The translations under genes were made by a program, and so were the position numbers. This document shows positions 9,118 to 17,622 of a stretch of 63,136 bases of DNA, piece by piece; positions within the stretch are counted from its first letter, which is position 1; the number at the start of each line of letters is the position of its first letter. A model generated the notes under the pieces. That model saw only the letters and a list, made by a program, of their open reading frames with translations. It searched no databases and had not been told where the DNA came from. This stretch comes from an uncultured Bacteroidota bacterium. Lineage in GTDB: Bacteria > Bacteroidota > Bacteroidia > Flavobacteriales > Flavobacteriaceae. The stretch covers positions 1 through 63,136 of the forward strand of contig CACIJH010000008.1 of NCBI GenBank assembly GCA_902586905.1. The letters run 5' to 3'.

Positions 9118-11916
9118 TCAATGTGCCTCAAGCCAGTTGTTGCCTGTTCCCACATCGACAACCAGAGGGACTTGGAGTTTGTAGGCCTGTTCCATTTCGG
9201 TTTTAATCATGTTTGTCAACGCATCGAGCTCTGATTTTTTGGCATCAAATACCAGCTCATCATGCACTTGCAACAGCATTTGGGAGTCAAAGTCTTTTAA
9301 TTTTTCATGAATCCGCAACATTGCAATTTTGATAATATCTGCTGCACTTCCTTGGATGGGCGCATTCACGGCGTTGCGTTCAGCAGCACTGCGAACAATA
9401 CTGTTTTGCGAATTGATGTCCCTCAAATATCGCCGGCGACCCAAAATGGTTTCGACATAGCCATTTTCTCTTGCAAAATCGACTTGCTTCCGGATATAGG
9501 ACTTCAGCTGTGGGTAGGTTTCGTAATAGGCATCAATCAATGCTTTGGATTCCTTTCGGCTCAAATTCGTTTGATTACTCAAACCAAAAGCCGACACCCC
9601 ATAAACAATGCCAAAATTAACCGTTTTGGCTTGGCTTCTTTGCTCTCTGCTCACCTCTTCCAAAGCAACATTAAAGACCTTGGCTGCAGTACTGGCGTGG
9701 ATATCTTCTCCTTTTTGAAAGGCTTCTTGCATTTCTTTATCATCACTCAACGAAGCAATCACACGCAATTCTATTTGTGAATAATCCGCTGCAAGTAAAA
9801 CATGCTCTTCATCTCTTGGTATGAATGCTTTTCGAACCAATTGACCCCGTTCTGTCCGAATGGGTATGTTTTGAAGATTGGGATGATTGCTACTCAATCG
9901 CCCTGTGGCAGCCACTGCTTGATTGAATATTGTATGCACACGATCTGTTTTGGGATTAACCTGTTGGGGGAGTGCCTCAATATAGGTGTTGCTTAATTTT
10001 TTGACAGATCTCCACTCCAAAATATCAGCAACAATCGCATGGTCTTTTGCCAAATAAGACAATACATCTTCAGCAGTTGAATATTGACCTGTTTTGGTTT
10101 TTTTGGGCTTGTCAACCAACTTGAGCTTGTCAAACAAAATGGGCCCTAGCTGTTTTGGCGATGCCAAGTTAAAGCGTTCGCCAGCTTGCTCATAAATTCG
10201 CTCTTCAACTGTAGCCGTTTCTTTTTGAAATTGTACTGCCAATTCGTTTAAGTAATCGACGTCGATATGTATACCGGCGCTTTCCATGTCAGCCAACACA
10301 TTGACCAAAGGCAATTCGATCTTATTGAACAAATCGACGACTTCCTTCGATGCCATCTCAGCGACAAAATGATTTTTGAGTTGGTAGGTCACATCTGCAT
10401 CCTCTACAGAATATTCAGTTTGTTTGTCGAGGGGTACATTTCGCATCGATCCTTGGTTGGGTCCTTTTTTACCAATCAACTCTGTTATGGGTTGTGGTTG
10501 ATAACCTAAATAGTTTTCTGATAAAACGTCCATATTATGACGCATGTCGGGATTGATCAAATAATGTGCAATCATGGTATCAAACAGCGGTGCTTGAACA
10601 TTCATACCATATTGCTGAAGGACCTTGATGTCATATTTGAGGTTGTGCCCTACTTTTTCGATTTCGGAGCTTTGGAAGAAAGGAGAAAAATAGGCAAGTT
10701 TTGTTTCACAGGCAGTGCGATCTTCAGGGAAAGGGAGGTAATAACCAGTCCCTTTTTTCCAGCTAAAGGCGATACCCACCAGCTCGGCAGTGAGTTCGTC
10801 TAGACCTGTGGTTTCTGTATCAAAGCATACCGATTTTTGTTGAAGCAACCACTCCAACAACATTTCTTCTTCTTGAGGTGTTTGTATGGTTTGATAGAGG
10901 TGTTCTGTTGTTGAAAGTGTTTTGCGACTGGATTCTGATACGACTTCACCTGTTCCTGGCTGATTGAACAAATCAAAGGCTGCAGGAGCAGTTGTTGTGG
11001 ATTTGTTGGCAGGGTTTTCCGTTTCTTCTGCTTTAGAAAAAAGTTTTTGAAGCCTATTGCCAAGTTGACGAAACTCCAACTCTTGAAAAATCTCCAAAAC
11101 TTTTTCTGTATTCGGCTGGTCTAGGATATATTTTTTTTCATCAAAACTCACAGGAACATCCAAGAGAATACGAGCAAGTTTTTTGGATAGAATCCCCAGT
11201 TCTTTGTTTTCTTCAATTTTTTCTCTGAGTTTCCCTTTGATTTCGTGGGTATTGGCGAGTAGATTTTCCATCGAACCATATTGTGCCAAAAACTTACGAG
11301 CAGTTTTATCACCTACACCCGGCAGACCTGGGATATTGTCGACCGAGTCACCCATCATCCCCAAGTAGTCAATGACTTGCTCTGGGTGTTCAATATAAAA
11401 TTTTTCTTGCACTTCTTTCACACCCCAAATTTCAATGCCATTTCCTTTGCGCGAGGGGCGATACATAAAGATATTAGGGGAAACAAGTTGTGCAAAGTCT
11501 TTGTCAGGAGTCATCATATACACTTCAAAGCCTTCTTTTTCAGCTTGTTTTGCTAGGGTTCCAATAATGTCATCGGCTTCGTATCCTTCTTTTTCGATGA
11601 CAGGAATATGCATGGCTTCGAGTAGTGCTTGGATATAAGGCACAGCAATGCGAATTGCTTCAGGTGTTTCAGGACGATTGGCCTTATAATCTGTGTAGAT
11701 TTCCGATCGATCGACAGAGCCACCCTTGTCAAAAGCTACAGCCAAATAGTTGGGTCTCTCTCTGTTAATCAAATCAAATAAGGAGTTTGTAAACCCCATT
11801 ATGGCACTGGTATCCATGCCTTTGGAGTTTATTCTTGGGTTTTTGATAAATGCGTAGTAACCTCTAAAAATCAGGGCGTAGGCGTCTAGGAGGAAGAGTT
11901 TTTTTTCGTTTGCCAT
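9118..11916 (-). CDS. polA: DNA polymerase I
   Basis: Repair and Okazaki-fragment polymerase, 932 residues, with three domains. The N-terminal 5'-3' nuclease covers residues 1-290 (KKLFLLDAYALIFRGYYAF, DKDFAQLV, LPGVGDKTA). The 3'-5' exonuclease covers about 340-530 and keeps its acidic residues in FDTETTGLD, VGHNLKYD and YSVEDADVTYQL, so proofreading should be active. The polymerase domain includes NHPNLQNIPIRTERG, LLAADYSQIELRVIA, AKTVNFGIVYGVS and the catalytic QVHDELVFD. The frame begins four codons upstream at an ATG at 11928, but that codon overlaps the TACTTTTG promoter element. The ATG at 11916 gives MANEKKLFLLDA and is the likely start. Confidence 0.97.
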   Translation of the reverse strand: MANEKKLFLLDAYALIFRGYYAFIKNPRINSKGMDTSAIMGFTNSLFDLINRERPNYLAVAFDKGGSVDRSEIYTDYKANRPETPEAIRIAVPYIQALLEAMHIPVIEKEGYEADDIIGTLAKQAEKEGFEVYMMTPDKDFAQLVSPNIFMYRPSRKGNGIEIWGVKEVQEKFYIEHPEQVIDYLGMMGDSVDNIPGLPGVGDKTARKFLAQYGSMENLLANTHEIKGKLREKIEENKELGILSKKLARILLDVPVSFDEKKYILDQPNTEKVLEIFQELEFRQLGNRLQKLFSKAEETENPANKSTTTAPAAFDLFNQPGTGEVVSESSRKTLSTTEHLYQTIQTPQEEEMLLEWLLQQKSVCFDTETTGLDELTAELVGIAFSWKKGTGYYLPFPEDRTACETKLAYFSPFFQSSEIEKVGHNLKYDIKVLQQYGMNVQAPLFDTMIAHYLINPDMRHNMDVLSENYLGYQPQPITELIGKKGPNQGSMRNVPLDKQTEYSVEDADVTYQLKNHFVAEMASKEVVDLFNKIELPLVNVLADMESAGIHIDVDYLNELAVQFQKETATVEERIYEQAGERFNLASPKQLGPILFDKLKLVDKPKKTKTGQYSTAEDVLSYLAKDHAIVADILEWRSVKKLSNTYIEALPQQVNPKTDRVHTIFNQAVAATGRLSSNHPNLQNIPIRTERGQLVRKAFIPRDEEHVLLAADYSQIELRVIASLSDDKEMQEAFQKGEDIHASTAAKVFNVALEEVSREQRSQAKTVNFGIVYGVSAFGLSNQTNLSRKESKALIDAYYETYPQLKSYIRKQVDFARENGYVETILGRRRYLRDINSQNSIVRSAAERNAVNAPIQGSAADIIKIAMLRIHEKLKDFDSQMLLQVHDELVFDAKKSELDALTNMIKTEMEQAYKLQVPLVVDVGTGNNWLEAH

Positions 11917-11925
11917 TGTTGCAAT

Positions 11926-11933
11926 CAAAAGTA
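11926..11933 (-). promoter_or_regulatory. -7 promoter element very close to the polA start
   Basis: Reads TACTTTTG on the minus strand, an exact TAnnTTTG match. Only nine bases separate it from the polA ATG at 11916, so the mRNA should have almost no leader. No convincing -33 TTTG is seen. The divergent 143-base gap to the thioredoxin-like gene (11,917-12,059) shows no other clear signal. Confidence 0.55.
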
Positions 11934-12059
11934 AGAATTATTCTTATGATTTGACAGCTTGTTTGTCAGGATTGAGGTCAGAATTTTGTACTTATGGAGC
12001 ATATTTTGACACAAAATATTATTTTAGCATCTAATGACAATTGAATAACAGCTCTCATT

Positions 12060-12356
12060 ATGTCAAAATTTGGAGACATTATTGATGCTAAAATTCCCAT
12101 CCTTCTCAATTTTTATTCTGATTTGGATGAAGCCTCTGTGGAAATGCACGCCGTTCTTCGGGATGTTGCAGCTGCCATGGGGGACAATGGAAAAGTCATT
12201 AAAATTGATATCGAAAAAAACCCCAAACTCTCAGAAGCATTGCGTGTGCGAGGTTTACCAACTCTGATGATATATAAAGGAGGCGAAATGGTTTGGCGGC
12301 AGAGTGGTGATCAAGACGCAAACACCATTATTTCACTGATGAAAGATTTTGTTTAG
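12060..12356 (+). CDS. Thioredoxin-fold protein lacking the CxxC active site
   Basis: A 98-residue protein with the thioredoxin pattern: an N-terminal beta strand (IPILLNFYS, residues 12-20), a helix, VIKIDIEKNPKLSEALRVRG and the cis-proline loop GLPTLMIYKGGE (residues 65-76). Where thioredoxins carry WCGPC it reads SDLDEAS (about 20-26), with no cysteine anywhere in the protein. It cannot be a dithiol oxidoreductase and is more likely a binding or scaffold protein. It is divergent from polA, and its stop overlaps by 4 bases the stop of the convergent DUF2723 gene. Confidence 0.8.
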   Translation: MSKFGDIIDAKIPILLNFYSDLDEASVEMHAVLRDVAAAMGDNGKVIKIDIEKNPKLSEALRVRGLPTLMIYKGGEMVWRQSGDQDANTIISLMKDFV

Positions 12357-15300
12357 TCCAAATTAGAAAACGGCGCAATAGTTTCATCGTAAGTTTCCTC
12401 AAACGCTTCAGAAAACACTAGGTCATTTTCATTTCGTTTAACAGTCGACACTAAACTCCTATAGGCCTCGATTTCGATACCAATCTCCATTTCAAAATAA
12501 GGCAGTTGCTCATCCTCTAACGTCAAGAATCGGATAAGTAAGTCGATGTATTGCTGTGCAATTTCTGTGCTCAACTCACGAGCAAACTCAACTTGATCCG
12601 AATCATAAAGAGCAGCGACAAAGGGGGTGAGTTCTGTGTAAAAATCATATTCCCCATAGATATAGCTAAAGGGTATTATCGACTCAAAAAATGAATCGTA
12701 CAAAGCAGTCATACTTTTGTGATCTTTGGCCTCGACGATTTCAGTGAGGAGAGTTTTATATCGTTCCACATTTCCGACTATGTCTTCCATTAACATCAGC
12801 TGCTCATCTCGATTCCACTGCGCATAGTAGCGCATGTATTCTTCATACCCAGAGGCGATTGTTGTTACAATTTTTTGGGCTTTATCAAGTGCCCCAGCGC
12901 GATAGTATGCTGCTGCTATTGGAACGACTAGGCTATAATAACCAAAGGATTCTATCGGCATTTTTTCCATAGCTAAATCGAGGACTGTTATGGCTTTTTC
13001 TTTTTGCCCTTCGTCGATGAGGGTTTTTGCCAATCGTGTAATGTTCGATCGGAATGAAATGCTGTTTTTTCTTGTTTCTGGGTCATGATAAATGTCTGGA
13101 CTATCTGAGTTGCCCCAATCCCACTTCATGACGATGTCATACATGACATCAGTGTCAATCCGACCCATTTGGTAAGGGTTGTTTGGGTCGATTGGGGTTT
13201 TGATGGGGACGAGTTTATACACCAATCCATCGAGTTGCAGGTAGTCTTTCATCCAGAAATACTCACTATCATCATAGCTACCACCTGTAAAGTAAATTGG
13301 TCGTTCCCAATCGTTGTTGTGCAGGATGTCGAGCATCATCAATCGGTTTTTATAGAGCCCTGAGGTTGGAAGATCAATGTCGATATAGTCCACAATCAAA
13401 TCAGCATCTTCGGGCTTGACCACACCACTTTTCAATACATTTTCCTTGTTAACAGGCACCCGAATTTTGTTAGTGGGATAATAAATCATCTGTTGGGTTG
13501 ACTTGGGAATGTTGGTGGTTGAAACCTCGTATTGTTCGAGTAAAAACTTATAGCGTGTACGCGCTTGATCGCTGCTGACCCAACGCATAAAATCATCGAG
13601 AGACCAGCGTACAGAGTCGAGCAATGCTTCATGCTTGATATAATCTCTTATCCCATAGGCATACTGACTGTGTATGAGTTGTGAGGGGATCGGAGAGCTG
13701 GTGTAGGTACGTCGTTTGAGTTGATCTATATACCAGTCTGTTGCGAGCAGTTGAGTGTTGATGCTACGTACATCGGTGCGGTATCCCTCAATTTCTTGTG
13801 CATACCAAATGGCAAAAGTGTCATTATCGCCAATGGTAAAAATCATTGCATCCACATCTTCTTCCACCGAGTCTAGATAGGCTTTAGCAGTCGATTGTGC
13901 AGTATATCGACCCGAGCGATCGTGATCGTCCCAATTTTGAGATGCCAGCAGCACAGGCACACACAATAGACTAAATAAACCAACTATTGGAACAGCCAAT
14001 CGAGGACGTATATACGTTTTTAGTCGTTCGACAATCGAAATAACGCCCAGGCCAATAAAGAGGCTAAAGGCGTAGAACGAACCGACAAGCGCATAATCAC
14101 GTTCTCGAGGCTCAAAAACTCTTTCATTGAGATAGACTTTCAGTGCCAATCCTGTAAATAAAAAAAGTAACAACATCACCCAAAATCGTTTGGGGTCTTT
14201 GCTATATAAAAAGGCAAATCCCAAAACACCTAACAAGAGTGGTAACATATAGTATTTGTTTTTTCCTTTGTTGTTTGCCAATTCGCTTGGCAAGTTGTCC
14301 TGTGGTCCCAATCGCCAGTTGTCGATAAATGAGAACCCACTGATCCAATTTCCATTGACGGGGTCTAATTTGCCTTGCAAATCATTTTGGCGACCCGAAA
14401 AATTCCACATAAAATAACGCCAATACATATAGCCCATTTGGAAGTCAAACAGGTATTGGAGGTTGTCAAAAAATGTTGGTTTTTCCACGTCGAGATAGGC
14501 GGCGTATGTGGTTAAAAATTGGTGATAGTCCTCGACATCTACTCGTCCATCGTTCCATTCTGCGATAAAAGAATTGATGGTTTCGATAAGTTTTTGTTCG
14601 CCTCGGTATTCGGGTTTGACGTCAAAGTCAACTGTACCATAATAGGTCATATAATTGACAGCATTCCCACTGCTCCACATCCTCGGAAGGATTCCTTCGT
14701 GCTTGCTATTGCTATTGATGCGTGCTCTTTCCCACTCATTGACGATGACGTAGCGTCCTGTTTTAGGATTTTTTTCATATTTGGGTTTAGCATCAACATA
14801 AGGGGTTTTTTCGTCTTGCCCAGCATACATATCGGTAAACATTGGGCCATAGAACAAATGCGTTTCTGGATATTGTTCAAGGTTGTAGTAGGCCAACAAA
14901 GCACGTGCATCTGCAGGGGCATTTTCGTTGATGACTGTATTGGCATTGGCACGAATAGGCAGCATGAGCCAAGAGGAAAATCCAATCAAAATAAAAAGAA
15001 CACACAACAGCGCAGTATTGATTTGTACCCAATTTTTTCGGTGCGTCAACCGAAGTGTATAAACAAAAAATAAAACCAAAGACAGCCCTGCTGCAATGGT
15101 GCCAGAGTGGAATGGCAAACCGATTTCATTGACAAAAAATACCTCGGCATTTCCAAAATAAGCCAGGGTACTTGGGAGTAATAGTTTAAAGATAAATAGC
15201 AGTACAGCCACAGAACACACATTGGCGATGATAAAGCCCTTGGGGGTAACCGTTTCTGCAGTTTTAAAGTAGTACAGCATTCCGATGGCTGGAATGGTCA

Positions 15301-15877
15301 AGAGTCCCATAAAGTGAACACCAAAGGATAAGCCAACGACAAAAGCAATCAGTACCAACCAGCGATCACCACGCGGCTTGTCCATCTCAGATTCCCAACG
15401 AAGACCCAACCAAAATAATATCGATAGGATACAAGTTGCCATGGCATATACCTCTGCCTCAACAGCGTTGTACCAAAAACTATCAGTATAGGCAAAACCA
15501 AGTGCTCCGACTAAGCCAGCAACCAAAACAAGGATTTGCGTATGGGCATCATCTTTTTCAAAATCCACCAAACGACGAGCAATGCCAGTAATGGTCCAAA
15601 ACAAAAACAGTACAGTAAAGCTACTGGCAATCACAGACATCATATTGACTGACAAGGCAATGTATTCTGGATTGGGCGCTAGGATGGCAAATACTGCACC
15701 AACCATTTGGAAAAAAGGCGCTCCTGGTGGATGACCAACTTGTAACTTGGCAGCAGTGGCAATGTATTCGCCACAATCCCAATAACTTGCAGTAGGCTCA
15801 ACAGTCAGCAAATAGGAGATGAGAGAAACAGCGAAAGCGAACCAACCCAATCTCAGGTTCCAGATGCGAAAATTCAT
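12353..15877 (-). CDS. DUF2723 (GT117-like) polytopic membrane protein
   Basis: A 1174-residue protein of the large Bacteroidota DUF2723 family, which resembles protein O-mannosyltransferases. The first 320 residues hold most of the membrane helices and the family opening PTASYWDCGEYIATAAKLQVGHPPG-like segment, with conserved acidic residues (DCGE) after helix 1 as in GT-C glycosyltransferases. More helices follow around residues 545-670. The rest is a large soluble domain, ending in a TPR-like helical region (KAITVLDLAMEKMP). A role in glycosylating exported proteins or lipids is inferred from the fold. The frame extends 13 codons upstream, but the ATG at 15877 starts the conserved MNFRIWNLRLGW. 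It stands alone between the thioredoxin-like gene and the tRNA region. Confidence 0.88.
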   Translation of the reverse strand: MNFRIWNLRLGWFAFAVSLISYLLTVEPTASYWDCGEYIATAAKLQVGHPPGAPFFQMVGAVFAILAPNPEYIALSVNMMSVIASSFTVLFLFWTITGIARRLVDFEKDDAHTQILVLVAGLVGALGFAYTDSFWYNAVEAEVYAMATCILSILFWLGLRWESEMDKPRGDRWLVLIAFVVGLSFGVHFMGLLTIPAIGMLYYFKTAETVTPKGFIIANVCSVAVLLFIFKLLLPSTLAYFGNAEVFFVNEIGLPFHSGTIAAGLSLVLFFVYTLRLTHRKNWVQINTALLCVLFILIGFSSWLMLPIRANANTVINENAPADARALLAYYNLEQYPETHLFYGPMFTDMYAGQDEKTPYVDAKPKYEKNPKTGRYVIVNEWERARINSNSKHEGILPRMWSSGNAVNYMTYYGTVDFDVKPEYRGEQKLIETINSFIAEWNDGRVDVEDYHQFLTTYAAYLDVEKPTFFDNLQYLFDFQMGYMYWRYFMWNFSGRQNDLQGKLDPVNGNWISGFSFIDNWRLGPQDNLPSELANNKGKNKYYMLPLLLGVLGFAFLYSKDPKRFWVMLLLFLFTGLALKVYLNERVFEPRERDYALVGSFYAFSLFIGLGVISIVERLKTYIRPRLAVPIVGLFSLLCVPVLLASQNWDDHDRSGRYTAQSTAKAYLDSVEEDVDAMIFTIGDNDTFAIWYAQEIEGYRTDVRSINTQLLATDWYIDQLKRRTYTSSPIPSQLIHSQYAYGIRDYIKHEALLDSVRWSLDDFMRWVSSDQARTRYKFLLEQYEVSTTNIPKSTQQMIYYPTNKIRVPVNKENVLKSGVVKPEDADLIVDYIDIDLPTSGLYKNRLMMLDILHNNDWERPIYFTGGSYDDSEYFWMKDYLQLDGLVYKLVPIKTPIDPNNPYQMGRIDTDVMYDIVMKWDWGNSDSPDIYHDPETRKNSISFRSNITRLAKTLIDEGQKEKAITVLDLAMEKMPIESFGYYSLVVPIAAAYYRAGALDKAQKIVTTIASGYEEYMRYYAQWNRDEQLMLMEDIVGNVERYKTLLTEIVEAKDHKSMTALYDSFFESIIPFSYIYGEYDFYTELTPFVAALYDSDQVEFARELSTEIAQQYIDLLIRFLTLEDEQLPYFEMEIGIEIEAYRSLVSTVKRNENDLVFSEAFEETYDETIAPFSNLD

Positions 15878-15942
15878 TTTTGTTTTTTTGGAAGTACTAA
15901 TGTACAACTTTCTCATTGGGTTGAGAAATCAAAAGAGAAGTA

Positions 15943-15972
15943 TTGGCGTTCTCAAACTTTGTTTTATTTTTG
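15943..15972 (+). promoter_or_regulatory. Promoter reading into the tRNA-Gln region
   Basis: TTG (15943-15945) and TATTTTTG (15965-15972) are 19 bases apart, matching the Bacteroidota promoter. The -7 box ends eight bases before the 5' end of the decayed tRNA-Gln copy. The same transcript would run on to the intact tRNA at 16115. Confidence 0.7.
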
Positions 15973-15979
15973 CGTCGCA

Positions 15980-16067
15980 ATTGGCCTATGGTGTAACTGT
16001 CAACACGTCTAACAAAAATGTTAGACACGCCTGCCTGTCGACAGGCGGTCTGATTCAAAATCAGATG
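15980..16067 (+). pseudogene. Decayed, interrupted copy of tRNA-Gln
   Basis: Bases 15980-16010 repeat 16113-16143 (the flank, acceptor 5' strand, D arm and start of the anticodon stem of the intact tRNA-Gln) with a single mismatch (T at 16000 for G). The copy then breaks at GTCT. A 41-base insert follows that ends in a second GTCT (16048-16051), as if a 4-bp target were duplicated. After it an anticodon-arm-like sequence TCTGATTCAAAATCAGA resumes. There is no T arm and no 3' acceptor strand, so it cannot make a tRNA. The insert contains an 8-bp hairpin (GTCTAACA/TGTTAGAC, counting the shared GTCT) and a GCCTGTCGACAGGC palindrome core. Confidence 0.65.
16007..16051 (+). repeat. Short palindromic insert flanked by GTCT direct repeats
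   Basis: Between two GTCT copies (16007-16010, 16048-16051) lie two inverted repeats: GTCTAACA/TGTTAGAC with a four-base loop, then CGCCTG..CAGGCG enclosing CCTGTCGACAGG, a perfect 12-bp palindrome. It looks like a small non-coding repeat element that landed in a tRNA gene. Other copies in the genome cannot be checked here. Confidence 0.45.
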
Positions 16068-16114
16068 ATATCCGACAGCAGTTTGTTTCAACTGAATAAA
16101 GAAACTTGTCATAT

Positions 16115-16187
16115 TGGCCTATGGTGTAACTGGCAACACGTCTGATTTTGGTTCAGAAGAGTCTAGGTTCGATCCCTAGTAGGCCAA
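16115..16187 (+). tRNA. tRNA-Gln (anticodon TTG)
   Basis: A 73-base cloverleaf. The acceptor stem TGGCCTA pairs with TAGGCCA (16180-16186), with discriminator A at 16187. The D arm contains GGTGTAACTGGCAACAC. The anticodon stem TCTGA/TCAGA closes the loop TTTTGGT with anticodon TTG. The T stem CTAGG/CCTAG closes loop TTCGATC. CCA is not encoded. Transcription probably starts at 15943-15972 and passes through the decayed copy; a terminator follows directly. Confidence 0.95.
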
Positions 16188-16189
16188 CG

Positions 16190-16217
16190 AAATTCCCGTC
16201 TTCAGGCGGGATTTTTT
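16190..16217 (+). terminator. Rho-independent terminator after tRNA-Gln
   Basis: Stem CCCGTC/GGCGGG (one G-T pair), extended by T-A and then flanking A/T pairs, with loop TTCA, followed by TTTTTT. It begins three bases after the tRNA. Its right half doubles as the last codons and the stop (16202-16204) of the sterol desaturase gene on the other strand. Confidence 0.88.
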
Positions 16218-17461
16218 GTTTTTAGGAAGGGGTGGTGTACTGTGTCACGCATCAAGGCAATTAAAGCAAAGCCTGATAGAAGGAGATAAGTCATCCATGG
16301 CAAGTAGATGATGGACAATGACGATGGAATCATCAGCTGAAGAACAATTCCTGCAGCGATGATACGAAACCACTCAAAAACGATACTCCAACGATGACGA
16401 TCCATTACACTCGTATATCCAAAGATGGAAACGAACAAGGTGATTCCCAAGATCAGGGCTTGATTGCTTTGTAAAGAGCCAAAGGAGTAGAGAAACAACA
16501 ATAATAATGACAAAGTGGAAATAAAATGAAACATCGCCCACCACTGCGAGAGTCGACTGTGTGATGGGGCATATTTCGTTTGTTGATACACATCTGTAAT
16601 CACTTTTTTGGGTATTGACTTTTTGACATCTGCTGGACGCCAACCTGTGGGCATCAACCACAACCGCAGCTTATCACGCCATTTTTTGGTGTGCCATGCA
16701 TCAATAGCCAACCCCCATAGATGTTGGAAATTGATCCACAAAGGATTCCATGACTGTACTGGTTTGAGTACCCCATATACGGGTGGTTCGTCGTCGAGTT
16801 CCTCTTGAAAGGTGCCAAACATCCGATCCCAAATACAAAAAATGGCACTTAGATTTTTGTCAATATAAATGGGGTTGATGGCGTGATGTACCCTGTGTTG
16901 GGAAGGAGTAACGATGATATACTCCAACCAACCGAGTTTACCAATGTGTTGGGTATGATACCAAAACTGACCAAATAGGTGAAGAGGTGCCAAGACAGCA
17001 ATGACTTGTTGTGGGATGCCCATAACAGCTGCCGGGATCAAAAACAAGGCACCATAACCAAGAAAATTTGAAACGCTTTGGCGCAATGCACATGCCATAT
17101 TAAACTCCTCACTACTGTGATGAATGATGTGTTGATTCCAGAAAAAATTAATTTTATGATTGAGGCGATGCGACCAATAGGAAGCAAAATCGATGCAGAT
17201 AAAGGCCACCACATAAAGCCAAACACCAGCCTCGATTTGGGTGATGGTAAGTTGCTGACTCAACCAAGGATAGGAGATTAAAATCACCACAAGCCCAAGG
17301 GTATCTTTTAGGATATTTGTCAGTCCAGAACTCAAGCTCGAAATGGTGTCCATAAACACATAGGTTTGCTTGCCAGTCGTATAGCCATAAGCCATTTCAA
17401 CAAGCAGCAATACCATAAAGCATGGAATGGCGATCAATAAAGCATTGGCGTATGCTTCCAT
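16202..17461 (-). CDS. Sterol desaturase / fatty acid hydroxylase family protein
   Basis: A 419-residue integral-membrane di-iron oxygenase. The histidine clusters that bind iron are present: SHRLNH (about residues 96-101), HIIHHSSEEFN (about 109-119) and SQHRVHHAIN (about 186-195). Hydrophobic helices flank them at both ends, with extra helices after residue 310. The histidine spacing and the tail after HHAINPIYIDKN resemble the alkylglycerol monooxygenase branch of the superfamily; the substrate is not predictable. The ATG at 17461 begins MEAYANALLIAIP. It stands alone, with only a weak -7-like TACATTCG at 17467-17474 on the minus strand. Confidence 0.9.
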   Translation of the reverse strand: MEAYANALLIAIPCFMVLLLVEMAYGYTTGKQTYVFMDTISSLSSGLTNILKDTLGLVVILISYPWLSQQLTITQIEAGVWLYVVAFICIDFASYWSHRLNHKINFFWNQHIIHHSSEEFNMACALRQSVSNFLGYGALFLIPAAVMGIPQQVIAVLAPLHLFGQFWYHTQHIGKLGWLEYIIVTPSQHRVHHAINPIYIDKNLSAIFCIWDRMFGTFQEELDDEPPVYGVLKPVQSWNPLWINFQHLWGLAIDAWHTKKWRDKLRLWLMPTGWRPADVKKSIPKKVITDVYQQTKYAPSHSRLSQWWAMFHFISTLSLLLLFLYSFGSLQSNQALILGITLFVSIFGYTSVMDRHRWSIVFEWFRIIAAGIVLQLMIPSSLSIIYLPWMTYLLLSGFALIALMRDTVHHPFLKTKNPA

Positions 17462-17536
17462 AGCTGCGAATGTATGAATTTCAATGAGTTAGAAAAAATT
17501 TGCTCTGTTAGTGAACTGTAATAACTTTAGAAATGA

Positions 17537-17568
17537 TTTGGGGGGCAAAGGCAAAACACCTATATTTG
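17537..17568 (+). promoter_or_regulatory. Promoter of rimP-nusA-infB
   Basis: TTTG (17537-17540) and TATATTTG (17561-17568) are 20 bases apart, both exact matches to the Bacteroidota consensus. Transcription should start near 17575, giving a leader of about 48 bases that is mostly the hairpin at 17592-17620. Confidence 0.82.
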
Positions 17569-17591
17569 CGCCAACATTCTGATCAACAATT

Positions 17592-17620
17592 GGGAGACTC
17601 AAAAGGTCCCCTTTTTTTTT
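17592..17620 (+). promoter_or_regulatory. Terminator-like leader hairpin (possible attenuator) before rimP
   Basis: GGG(A)GAC pairs with GTCCCC (six G-C-rich pairs with one bulged A) around the loop TCAAAAG. Nine T follow, and the rimP ATG comes two bases later at 17623. This has the shape of an intrinsic terminator placed between promoter and first codon. Since nusA, a pausing and termination factor, is in the same operon, feedback by attenuation is plausible but inferred. Confidence 0.6.
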
Positions 17621-17622
17621 AA

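Noticed and set aside
15982-16070. A second functional tRNA (possibly Leu CAA) or an intron-containing tRNA-Gln
   Set aside because: The anticodon-like loop TTCAAAA fits Leu, but there is no T arm, no matching 3' acceptor strand before the intact tRNA and no intron features. The 5' half is a clear copy of tRNA-Gln.
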